Under the pieces are notes generated by a model that saw only the letters and a program-made list of their open reading frames with translations, ran no database searches and was not told where the DNA came from. From assembly GCF_014646215.1 (NCBI RefSeq), contig NZ_BMNA01000004.1, positions 1 to 64,000 of the forward strand: a stretch of 64,000 bases of DNA, in the 5' to 3' direction. The stretch comes from Nakamurella endophytica. Lineage in GTDB: Bacteria; Actinomycetota; Actinomycetes; Mycobacteriales; Nakamurellaceae. Of the stretch, positions 52,822 through 60,192 are shown piece after piece. The first letter of the stretch is position 1, and each line of letters opens with the position of its first letter. The translations under genes were made by a program, and so were the position numbers.

Positions 52822-55560
52822 GTGCGCATCGCCCTCGTCTCGGCGCACTACCCGCCGAACTTCGTCTCCGGCGGCACCCTGGTCCCGCAGCGGTTGGCCC
52901 GCACCCTCGCGGCCCGCGGGCACGACGTCCGGGTGTTCGCCGGCGAGCTGCTGCCCGGGGAACCCGACCTGGCCGTGCGGGTCGAGCGGGACGCCGGCGC
53001 CCCGGCCGATGCTGGCGGTGGCGTCGAGATCACCTGGGTGTCCAGCAACGGCTTCCTCGGCTGGGACGACGACCGGAACTGGGACAACCCGGCGGTGGAG
53101 CGGCTGTTCATGGAGTTCCTGCGTCGGGTCCGACCGGACGTCGTGCACCTGCACACCCTGCAGGGGCTGGGCGGCGGCCTGGTGCCGCTGGCGGCGGCGT
53201 CCGGGGCGGCGACCGTGGTCACCCAGCACGACCTGTGGTGGTGGTGCGCCCGGCAGTTCCTGGTGCAGGAGCTGCCCGGCCGGTCCGGGGATCTTCGGCC
53301 CTGCGGGTCCGTCGTCGACTGCAGCGTCTGCCCGTGCTCGGTGGACGAGCCGTGGCGGCGGCGCCGGGACGCGGCCCTGGCCGACCGGCTGGCGGCGGCG
53401 GATCTGGTGCTGGCCCCGTCGGCGCCGATGGTCGAGCTGCTGGCGGCCAACGGGGTCGACCCGGCCCGGCTGGCCCTGGACGAGAACCCCGCCCCCGACG
53501 ACGTCCGGGACCGGGCGGCCCGCACCGCCGGCGCCGCGACCACCGCCGCGGTTCCGCACCGGGACCCGGGCGGGCCGGTGCGGTTCGTGTTCGCCGGCGG
53601 CCGCTACCCGGTCAAGGGCGGCGCGCTGGCCGTCGAGGCCGCCCGACGGCTCGCCGGCCTCGACGGCTGGACGCTCGACCTGTACGGCGTCGAGCACCGC
53701 GGCCCGCTGCCCGCCGGCGTGACCGTGCACCCGCCCTACCCGGCGGAATCGGCGGCCCGGGTGCTCGAGGGCTACGACGTGCTCGTGCTGTCCTCGATCA
53801 TGCTGGAGTCCTACTCCTTGCTCACCCGCGAGGCCCTGGCCGCCGGCTGCGCCGTCGTCACCGGGGACAACCCCGGCCCCGTCGAGGTGGTGCGGGACGG
53901 GGTCAACGGGCTCGTCGTCCCCCGCGGGGACGCCGACGCGCTGGCCGCCGCGCTGCGCCGGCTCGTCACCGACCGCGCGCTGCTGGACCGGCTGCGCCCG
54001 GCGCCCGGCTCGGTGGCCCTGCGCTCCCTGGACGACCAGGCCGACGGGCTGCTGGCGCACTACCGCCGGATCCTCGACGAGCGCCCCGCCGCCCCGGTGC
54101 CGCCGGCCGCCGGGGACACCGGGTCCGGCGACCTCGCCGACGACCTCACCGGGGACCGGGCGCGCGGTCCCGGCAGCGGGGACGGCGGCGCGCGGAGCGA
54201 CGGCGGGACCGGGCTGCCGCGGATCCAGCGGGTGCTGCTGCTCACCGGCATCGACGGCGCCCCGCTGCGCTACCGCGGGCACCTGGCGGCCGAGGCGCTG
54301 GCCGCGGTGGGCGTCCACATGGACGTCCGGCACTACCGCGACCCGGCCGCCGCCGACCTGGCGGTCCGCGCCGACGCCGTCGTGGCCTACCGGGTGCCGG
54401 CCACCGACCAGGTCCTGGAGCTGCTCGCGGCGGTACGCGCGCTCCCCCGGCCGGTGCCGGTGCTGTTCGACATCGACGACCTGGTGGTCGACCCCGGCGT
54501 GGCCGCCGAGCTCGATCCGGTGCTGATCGCCGCGGGTGTCGACCTGGACCTGTACTGGCAGGGCGTGCGCCGCTACCGGACCACCCTGGAGCACTGCGAC
54601 GCCTACATCGGGTCGACCGAGTACCTGTGCCGGCGGGTCGGTGAGCTGACCGGGATGCCGGTGCACCGGTGGGCCAACGGCGTCGGCCGAGAGCTGGGCC
54701 GGGCCAGCGACGCGGCGCTGCGCCGGGACCGCGCGCCGGGGCCGCTGCGGATCGGCTACTTCTCCGGGACCAACACCCACAACGAGGACTGGGCGCACAT
54801 CGAGCCCGCGGTCGCGGAGCTGCTCGCGTCCCGGCCCGACGTCGAGCTCCACCTCGGCGGCCTGCTCGAGCCGTCCGCCGCCCTCGCCCCGTTCGGCAGC
54901 CGGGTCGTCCGGCTCCCGTTCACCCCGTGGTACGACCTGCCGGCCCGGCTCCGCGACCTGGACGTCAATCTGGCGCCGCTGGCCCCGGGACGCACCTTCA
55001 ACGAGGCCAAGAGCGCCATCAAGTGGCTCGAGGCGGCGCTGGTCGGCGTCCCGACGGTCGCCTCGCCGACCCAGCCGTTCCGGGAGGCCGTGGACGACGG
55101 CCGGACCGGCCTGCTGGCCGGCGACCCGGACGAGTGGTCGGCGGCGCTGCGCCGGTTGGTCGACGACCCGGTGCTGCGGACGTCGGTCGGCCGGCAGGCC
55201 CGGGACCGCGCGCTGCTCGAGCTGTCGCCGGCGCGCCAGGGCCACCGGTACCGCGACCTGTTGCAGGCGGCGCAGCGCGACGTCGCCGCCCGCGGGCACC
55301 GGCCCCCGGGCGGCTGGCCCGACGAGACGCTGTCGGAGCCGCCGACGACCGTCCACCTGGAGCACTACGGGCCGCTGGACATCCGGGACGGCCGGATCCG
55401 CCCGGCGGCGCAGCGCGGGGTCCGGGAGCTCGCGGTGGCCTACCGGGACGCGGCCCGCACCATGCTCGCCGAGCAGGGGCTGGTCGCGACGGCCCGGAGA
55501 GCGCTGTCGGTGGCCCGGCGGCTGCGCCGCACCGGGCTGGCCCGGCTGCGCAGCCGGTGA
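52822..55560 (+). CDS. Double glycosyltransferase (two GT-B domains fused)
   Basis: The product has 912 residues. The first GT4 domain (about 1-415) has IALVSAHYPPNFVSGGTLVP, VTQHDLWWWCARQFLV, RFVFAGGRYPVKGGALAVEA and LVLSSIMLESYSLLTREALA. An Asp/Gly-rich linker follows (about 425-465). The second (about 470-850) has RVLLLTGIDGAPLRYRGHLA, VPVLFDIDDLVVDPGVAAEL, GYFSGTNTHNEDWAHIEPAV and LAPLAPGRTFNEAKSAIKWL. Two enzymes in one chain suggest two consecutive transfers. A Cys cluster, DLRPCGSVVDCSVCPCS, in the first domain may bind metal. The GTG at 52822 has GAAGGGA upstream. Confidence 0.88.
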   Translation: MRIALVSAHYPPNFVSGGTLVPQRLARTLAARGHDVRVFAGELLPGEPDLAVRVERDAGAPADAGGGVEITWVSSNGFLGWDDDRNWDNPAVERLFMEFLRRVRPDVVHLHTLQGLGGGLVPLAAASGAATVVTQHDLWWWCARQFLVQELPGRSGDLRPCGSVVDCSVCPCSVDEPWRRRRDAALADRLAAADLVLAPSAPMVELLAANGVDPARLALDENPAPDDVRDRAARTAGAATTAAVPHRDPGGPVRFVFAGGRYPVKGGALAVEAARRLAGLDGWTLDLYGVEHRGPLPAGVTVHPPYPAESAARVLEGYDVLVLSSIMLESYSLLTREALAAGCAVVTGDNPGPVEVVRDGVNGLVVPRGDADALAAALRRLVTDRALLDRLRPAPGSVALRSLDDQADGLLAHYRRILDERPAAPVPPAAGDTGSGDLADDLTGDRARGPGSGDGGARSDGGTGLPRIQRVLLLTGIDGAPLRYRGHLAAEALAAVGVHMDVRHYRDPAAADLAVRADAVVAYRVPATDQVLELLAAVRALPRPVPVLFDIDDLVVDPGVAAELDPVLIAAGVDLDLYWQGVRRYRTTLEHCDAYIGSTEYLCRRVGELTGMPVHRWANGVGRELGRASDAALRRDRAPGPLRIGYFSGTNTHNEDWAHIEPAVAELLASRPDVELHLGGLLEPSAALAPFGSRVVRLPFTPWYDLPARLRDLDVNLAPLAPGRTFNEAKSAIKWLEAALVGVPTVASPTQPFREAVDDGRTGLLAGDPDEWSAALRRLVDDPVLRTSVGRQARDRALLELSPARQGHRYRDLLQAAQRDVAARGHRPPGGWPDETLSEPPTTVHLEHYGPLDIRDGRIRPAAQRGVRELAVAYRDAARTMLAEQGLVATARRALSVARRLRRTGLARLRSR

Positions 55561-56678
55561 CCGGCGCGGTTCCGATGGCCGGCGGAGCGAAGGACACGGT
55601 GGGAACGTCGCCGCCCGGCCCGGTCGTCGTGGTGGTACCGACCTACCGGGGCCGGGACCGTCTGGAGAGCTGCGTCGAGTCGCTGGCCGCCCAGGACGTG
55701 CCGGGACTGACCGTCGTGGTCGTCGACAACGCCTCGACCGACGGCAGCGCCGAGCTGCTCGACCAGCTGGCCGCCGAGCTCGCCGTTCCGCTGCGGGTGC
55801 TCCGGCAGCCGGTCAACCGGGGCTTCGCCGGCGGGGTGAACGCCGGGATCACGTGGGCCCGCGCCGCCGGCGCGTGGGCCGTGGCGCTGTTCAACGACGA
55901 CGCCGTCGCGGACCCCGGGTGGCTGTCCGCGCTGGTCGCCGTGCTGGCCGGGGACCCTGCGGTGGGCATCGTCACCGGCCGGCTGCTGGACGCCGACGGC
56001 GCCCGGATCGACAGCACCGGTGAGGCCTTCTCGGTCTGGGGGCTGTCCTACCCGAGGGACCGCGGCGAGCCGGCGTCCGTGCAGCGGCCGGCCGGGCCGG
56101 TGTTCGGCGCGACGGGCGGGGCCAGCCTCTACCGGATGGCGATGCTGGACGCTGTCGGGGACCTGGCCGAGGACTTCTGGGCGTACTACGAGGACGCGGA
56201 CCTGTCGTTCCGGGCGCGGCTCGCCGGCTGGCAGGTCCGGTTCGAACCGGCCGCCTCGGCCCGTCACCGGCAGGGGGCGACGAGCGGCTCGCTGCCGGGG
56301 TTCCTGGTCCGGCAGACCTTCCAGAACGTCCCGCTGCTGGTGGTCCGGGACGTGCCGCGGGGGCTGCTGCCCGCCGTCGCCGGACGGCTGGCCCTGCTCT
56401 ACCCGTTGATGCTGGCCAACGCGGTCCGCAAGGGAGCGGGCGGGGCGGCGCTGCAGGGGGCCGGCCGCGGCCTGCTGCTGTGCGCGCGGCACGGGCTCCG
56501 CGACCGGCGGGCCATCCAGGCCCGGCGTACGGTGCCGGTCGCCGACGTCCGAGCGGTCATGACGCCGGAGCTGCCGCCTGGTCAGCACGGGATGCGGGCA
56601 CTGGTGGGGGCGGTGACCCGGCCGGCCCGTCTGCTCCGCGGCGTCCGCGCCGGGCGGGTCGGTCGTCGACGACGCTGA
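55557..56678 (+). CDS. Family 2 glycosyltransferase (GlfT1/WbbL-like)
   Basis: The product has 373 residues. GPVVVVVPTYRGRDRLESCV, VVVVDNASTDGSAELLDQL, NRGFAGGVNAGITWARAAG, FNDDAVADPGWLSALVAVL, ATGGASLYRMAMLDAVG and DFWAYYEDADLSFRARLAG form the canonical GT2 set used by WbbL/GlfT1-type rhamnosyl- and galactofuranosyltransferases. The last 120 residues are basic with hydrophobic stretches and may lie on the membrane. The GTG at 55557 overlaps the double GT stop (GTGA). It is the last gene of the exporter operon. Confidence 0.9.
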   Translation: MTGAVPMAGGAKDTVGTSPPGPVVVVVPTYRGRDRLESCVESLAAQDVPGLTVVVVDNASTDGSAELLDQLAAELAVPLRVLRQPVNRGFAGGVNAGITWARAAGAWAVALFNDDAVADPGWLSALVAVLAGDPAVGIVTGRLLDADGARIDSTGEAFSVWGLSYPRDRGEPASVQRPAGPVFGATGGASLYRMAMLDAVGDLAEDFWAYYEDADLSFRARLAGWQVRFEPAASARHRQGATSGSLPGFLVRQTFQNVPLLVVRDVPRGLLPAVAGRLALLYPLMLANAVRKGAGGAALQGAGRGLLLCARHGLRDRRAIQARRTVPVADVRAVMTPELPPGQHGMRALVGAVTRPARLLRGVRAGRVGRRRR

Positions 56679-56692
56679 CCGGCAGCGGTCCC

Positions 56693-56710
56693 GGGCCCGG
56701 ACCCGGGCCC
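56693..56710. terminator. Candidate hairpin after the exporter operon
   Basis: GGGCCCGG (56693-56700) pairs with CCGGGCCC (56703-56710) around a 2-nt centre, 15 bp after the glycosyltransferase stop and 40 bp from the stop of the convergent small gene. It could end both transcripts. There is no T-run and the stem is short. Confidence 0.35.
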
Positions 56711-56749
56711 CCGGTTCGCTCGTCCTGCCGGGGGTGGGGCCGTGCGGGG

Positions 56750-56953
56750 TCAGGACGGGCTGGGCACCGACGTGCAGACGTACGGCTCGTACCGGACGGG
56801 CGCGGCCGGGCCCCCCGCAGTCCGCACCGCGGTCCGCCCGACCGGCCGGGCCTGACGGATCCGCACCCGGTCGGCGTGGTACTCGCACAGCAGCCAGACC
56901 CAGGCCCCGAGCAGGGCGGCGGGCGCGGAGAGCATCCAGACGGTGAGCACCAC
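56750..56953 (-). CDS. Small single-span membrane protein
   Basis: The product has 67 residues. VVLTVWMLSAPAALLGAWVW is one hydrophobic span, followed by LLCEYHADRVRIRQARPVG and a short tail with two late prolines. I do not recognise the family. GGAGG lies seven bases before the GTG at 56953, and a perfect TTGACA at 57090-57085 lies upstream. These, and codon use like its neighbours, support a real gene. It is convergent with the exporter operon. Confidence 0.5.
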   Translation of the reverse strand: MVLTVWMLSAPAALLGAWVWLLCEYHADRVRIRQARPVGRTAVRTAGGPAAPVRYEPYVCTSVPSPS

Positions 56954-57059
56954 GGTGTCCCCTCCCCTGCTGTCTCTGGCGGCCGGCGGGCGGTGCGGTC
57001 GTGGACGGAGCGACTCCCGTCGCTCACCGTTGGATGCCCGTCCACGATGCGTGACTGAC

Positions 57060-57090
57060 ATCATGATCACTTCTCCGGGGTCGCTGTCAA
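57060..57090 (-). promoter_or_regulatory. Candidate promoter of the small membrane protein
   Basis: Minus-strand TTGACA (57090-57085) is a perfect -35. The best -10 is CATGAT (57065-57060) at a long 19-bp spacing, or ATCATG at 17 bp. The region is the only AT-containing stretch between the lipoprotein and the small gene. The leader would be about 100 nt. Confidence 0.4.
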
Positions 57091-57150
57091 GACGGACGAG
57101 CCCCGGGGAGCCGGCCGGCGACGTCCCGCCGCCCGGCCGACCGGCTGCGC

Positions 57151-58002
57151 TCAGCCCTGCAGCGGCTTGCAGGCCGGGATCTTCTTGGCCAGCGACGCCA
57201 GCTCGCCGTTCTGCAGATCGCCCAGGGCGTCGCTGTCGTTGGCGAGCGCGGTGACGTCGGTGTCCACCTTGTCGTTCACCGCCCGGATCGCCGAGAGGTC
57301 CTGCGCCGACGAGATGTCCAGGACGGCGTTGTAGAAAATGTCGACCAGACCGGACAGGAACGACCGGTAGGCCTTGTCGATGGCGGCACCGTTCGGCACG
57401 TCCGGCGCGCCGACGGCCTCGGCGTGGTCGACGGCGTCGCCGACGGTCTTGCTCGACGCGGCGTAGTAGTCGACGAGTGCCTGGCGGACCTCCTCGAGGC
57501 CGGCCGTCGACGCCAGCTTCGGCTGGTTCTCCTGGATCTGGCGCAGGATCGCGGACAGATCCGTGCACGTCGAGGTCACCCAGGCCGTGGCGTTGTCCCC
57601 CACTGCGCCCGTGCTCGGGTCGTCGCCGGTGCTCGGGTCGTCGCCGGTGCTCGGGTCGTCGCCGGTGCTCGGGTCGTCGCCGGTGCTCGGGTCGTCGCCG
57701 GTGCTGGGGTCGTCCGTGACGCTCGGCTCGTCGGTGGTGCTCGGCTCGTCGGTGGTGCTCGGCTCGTCGGTGGTGCCGGAGTCGTCCGTGACGCTCGGCT
57801 CGTCGGCGGAGGTCGTGTCCTGGGTCGAGCTCTCCGTCGAGGACGCCGTCGACGACCCGGACGACGAGGACGACGACGTCGACGCAGACGCGGACGTGGA
57901 CGACGCCGGGACCGGGGATCCGGTCTGGCCGGAGGAGCAGGCGGCCAGCGCGATCCCGGCGGCGGCGAGGAGCGAGGCGTAACGGGCGGCTCGGAGCTTC
58001 AT
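57151..58002 (-). CDS. Secreted lipoprotein with Asp/Ser/Thr-rich repeats
   Basis: The product has 283 residues. The signal peptide KLRAARYASLLAAAGIALAAC ends in a lipobox with Cys22, so it is lipidated and held on the outer face of the membrane. Residues 23-75 are Ser-rich. Residues about 76-145 are acidic repeats (DEPSTT, then six PSTGDD units). A helical domain follows (about 150-283) with ATAWVTSTCTDLSAILRQIQ, SFLSGLVDIFYNAVLD and ASLAKKIPACKPLQG. Two Cys in this domain may pair. The function is unknown; the repeat region probably spans the wall. ATG at 58002 is chosen for the signal peptide. Confidence 0.85.
   Translation of the reverse strand: MKLRAARYASLLAAAGIALAACSSGQTGSPVPASSTSASASTSSSSSSGSSTASSTESSTQDTTSADEPSVTDDSGTTDEPSTTDEPSTTDEPSVTDDPSTGDDPSTGDDPSTGDDPSTGDDPSTGDDPSTGAVGDNATAWVTSTCTDLSAILRQIQENQPKLASTAGLEEVRQALVDYYAASSKTVGDAVDHAEAVGAPDVPNGAAIDKAYRSFLSGLVDIFYNAVLDISSAQDLSAIRAVNDKVDTDVTALANDSDALGDLQNGELASLAKKIPACKPLQG
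57611..57718 (-). repeat. 18-bp in-frame tandem repeat, six copies
   Basis: Copies start every 18 bp from 57611 to 57701. The first five are identical (GTGCTCGGGTCGTCGCCG as read on the plus strand) and the sixth diverges. They encode the PSTGDD units of the lipoprotein. A second short array (about 57721-57772) encodes the PSTTDE units. Confidence 0.95.
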
Positions 58003-58358
58003 CGGTGTGGCGTCTCTTCTGTGTCGGGACGGGCGGCTCCGTCGTCGGGCGGCTCGTCCAGGTCTGTCTCGGCGCCTCTCCGACGAAGCGGCCACCCGAT
58101 CGGTTTCATCGGTCGCGGTCGCGGTCCTTCCCGGTCACCCTCGGTCCTGCTCCGGCGGTCGCGACCGGCTCCTCGTCGCCCGTCGCGGTGGTCCGGTCGC
58201 GCCCGTCGTATCGCTCGGTGACCGCGCCAGGCCCCGTCGGCCCGGCCCGCCGGCAACGCGCCGCACCGCGCCCACTCGCGCCCGCGCGGGGTTTCCGTCG
58301 CTGTGCCCGAGAACCCGCGATCGCCACCCGGCGGCCGGGCTGCCGGCCCCGGGAACGC

Positions 58359-58396
58359 CGACGGCCGGCCACCCCGGGCGGGGTGGCCGGCCGTCG
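58359..58396 (-). terminator. Terminator hairpin after the first CAP gene
   Basis: 58359-58375 and 58380-58396 form a perfect 17-bp stem with a 4-nt loop, starting 17 bp after the CAP-protein stop. It has no T-run, as is common in actinobacteria. The stem shares GACGGCCGG...CCCC with the hairpin behind the second CAP gene. The rest of the 410-bp gap 58003-58412 shows no gene and no clear promoter for the lipoprotein. Confidence 0.85.
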
Positions 58397-58412
58397 CAGG
58401 ACCGGGCGCAAC

Positions 58413-59570
58413 TCAGGCGCGCGGCAGGGTGACCGTGGCGGTGAACGAAGCGTTCAGCGGGACGAGGAACTTGGCGGGGCTGGGCACCTTGTACCCGGCC
58501 GGCACCCGGACACCGGTCAGGCAGTAGACGGCCGGGGTCAGGTTGGTCAGCGGGGCCATGCCCTTGGCGTCCGTGTACAGCAGCCGCAGCGGCCGGACGC
58601 ACGACCGGTCGCGCAGCATGAAGGTCGAGGCGCCGACGGCCGCGGTGGTGCCGGACCCGCGGACGGTCAGCGTCCCGCTCATCGGCTTGGCCGCTGCCAT
58701 GATCCGGGCGGCGAAGACCCGGCCGGCGTGCACGGCGATCAGCTTGTTCTTCGGCAGGGTGTAGCCGGCGGGGACGCCGCGGACCTGCATGCAGTAGGTG
58801 CCGGTCTTGAGCGCGGGCACCGGGAGCATCCCGGTCGCGTCGCTGTAGATCAGCTTCAGCGGCTTGACGCAGGTGCCGTCACGGAGCATGACGACCGACG
58901 GCTTGAGCACCGAGCCGGTGACCGAGTCGCGGACGGTGATGGTGCTGCCGGTCGGCGGGACCGGGGTCGTGGCCGGCGTGGTGGAGCCGCCGACCGCCTG
59001 GCCGGCCTGCACCTTGTCGGTGAACTCCGTGGTGTTCCACAGGCCGCGGGTGCCGCCGACGGTGCCCACGCCGACGTAGTGGTAGGCCGCCGACAGGATG
59101 TTGGCCCGGTGCCCCGGCGAGTTCATGTACGCGGTGAAGATCTCCTGCGCGCTGGTGCCGGTGGAGGACGACCACGCCACGTTCTCGCCCCACGACGTGC
59201 GGTTCGAGGCGCCGTAGCTGGTCACCATGGTCCAGGCGTTCGGGTTGTGCGCCAGCTGGTAGCTCGTCGAGCCGCCGTCCATCTTGGTCGACCACCACAC
59301 CGAGAGGCTGGTCAGACCGGTGGCCTCCTGGAGCGGCGCCCGGCCGTTCTTGGCGCGGGCGTCGTTGATCAGGCCGATGAGCTGCTTGTCGAATGAGGCC
59401 AGCCGGGTGCCCTGCGCCACCGCGAGCGGGCCCGCCAGCGCGGCCGGCGCGACCTCGGCGGCCGGCGCGGCGGCTCCGACGGCAGCCTGGGCCGACGGCG
59501 CCGCCACCAGCGCGGCGGCCGTGGCCAGCGCCGCGGCGACGCCGACCCGAATACGGTTCACGGTGATCAT
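58413..59570 (-). CDS. Secreted CAP-domain protein with two C-x25-C repeats (paralog 1)
   Basis: The product has 385 residues. The signal peptide (1-30, ending PSAQA-A) is followed by a CAP/SCP domain (about 57-190) with NDARAKNGRAPLQEATGL, His108, WGENVA (127-132) and SPGHRANIL (151-159, His154). Two related beta-rich repeats then follow (about 208-290 and 297-383). Each has RDxxC, exactly 25 residues and then YC (Cys234-Cys260 and Cys324-Cys350), ending in VPAGY. They resemble prealbumin-like SpaA/carboxypeptidase-regulatory folds, each presumably with one disulfide. AGGGAG lies four bases before the ATG at 59570. It is extracellular; the ligand or substrate is unknown. Confidence 0.9.
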   Translation of the reverse strand: MITVNRIRVGVAAALATAAALVAAPSAQAAVGAAAPAAEVAPAALAGPLAVAQGTRLASFDKQLIGLINDARAKNGRAPLQEATGLTSLSVWWSTKMDGGSTSYQLAHNPNAWTMVTSYGASNRTSWGENVAWSSSTGTSAQEIFTAYMNSPGHRANILSAAYHYVGVGTVGGTRGLWNTTEFTDKVQAGQAVGGSTTPATTPVPPTGSTITVRDSVTGSVLKPSVVMLRDGTCVKPLKLIYSDATGMLPVPALKTGTYCMQVRGVPAGYTLPKNKLIAVHAGRVFAARIMAAAKPMSGTLTVRGSGTTAAVGASTFMLRDRSCVRPLRLLYTDAKGMAPLTNLTPAVYCLTGVRVPAGYKVPSPAKFLVPLNASFTATVTLPRA

Positions 59571-59624
59571 GTCACTCCCTGTGGATGCCAGCGACGAGGA
59601 ACAGCCTCGCCGGGGGATGTACAG

Positions 59625-59652
59625 AGTGTAGTTGGAGTTAGACACCAAGTAA
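59625..59652 (-). promoter_or_regulatory. Promoter of CAP paralog 1
   Basis: Minus-strand TTACTT (59652-59647) and TACACT (59630-59625) are 16 bp apart in an AT-rich island. The block from TTACT through ACTCC and the -10 to CTGTACA matches the region upstream of the second CAP gene with one base of spacing difference. The leader would be about 48 nt. The gap 59571-60192 otherwise holds a tandem repeat and the terminator of paralog 2. Confidence 0.6.
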
Positions 59653-59934
59653 CAGGGCGAGAGCCCGGGAACACGAAGTCGCACGGATCGGGCGACGGAC
59701 CACAAGATCAAGACATCGGACGGCCACGACGACGGTCCCGCGAGGCGCACGGGAGCAGCGCGCGGTCCGGATGCGCGGCCCCGTCAGTCACCGTCCGTGA
59801 CGGGCCACGGAGCCGCGCGCCGTCCCACCGCCCGTGCTCGTCCGCGGGCGACGGTGCGTGCGACCCGCCGACCGCCGGCGAGGCGGGCAGCGCAGCCAGC
59901 ACAGTCAGGCAGAGCCGGCAGAGCCGGCAGAGCT

Positions 59935-59988
59935 AGCAGGGCCGGCAGAGCCAGCAGGGCCGGCAGAGCCAGCAGGGCCGGCAGAGCC
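59935..59988. repeat. 18-bp tandem repeat between the two CAP genes
   Basis: Three identical 18-bp copies (AGCAGGGCCGGCAGAGCC) start at 59935, 59953 and 59971. They are preceded by 9-bp GGCAGAGCC half-units from about 59910. The plus strand is purine-rich. Neighbouring frames are low complexity and I treat them as non-coding. Confidence 0.85.
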
Positions 59989-60140
59989 AGCACAGCAACT
60001 GGACCTGCCCGGGAGCCAGCACCGCGGCATGACCGGCCCCACCGGTACCGCTGGCACCAGCAGCGGTAGCGCGGCCTGCCCACCGGCGAACCGAGCACCG
60101 CCCGCGCCGTCGGGTGGGGTGGCGCCGGGCCGGACAGCAG

Positions 60141-60176
60141 GACGGCCGGTGTCCCCTCGCGGGGACACCGGCCGTC
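60141..60176 (-). terminator. Terminator hairpin after the second CAP gene
   Basis: 60141-60156 pairs perfectly with 60161-60176 (16-bp stem, loop TCGC on the plus strand), beginning 17 bp after the stop of CAP paralog 2. It has no T-run. The stem is related to the hairpin behind paralog 1, so terminator and gene were probably duplicated together. Confidence 0.85.
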
Positions 60177-60192
60177 GGTGCAGCGGGTGGGG

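Noticed and set aside
57563..57982. Plus-strand Ser/Val/Leu repeat frame antisense to the lipoprotein
   Set aside because: Product of the repeat array read on the opposite strand; the minus-strand frame has a lipobox and conserved domain.
59797..60168. Leu/Ala/Pro-repeat frame between the CAP genes
   Set aside because: It is translated from the 18-bp repeat only, without start signals or codon bias.
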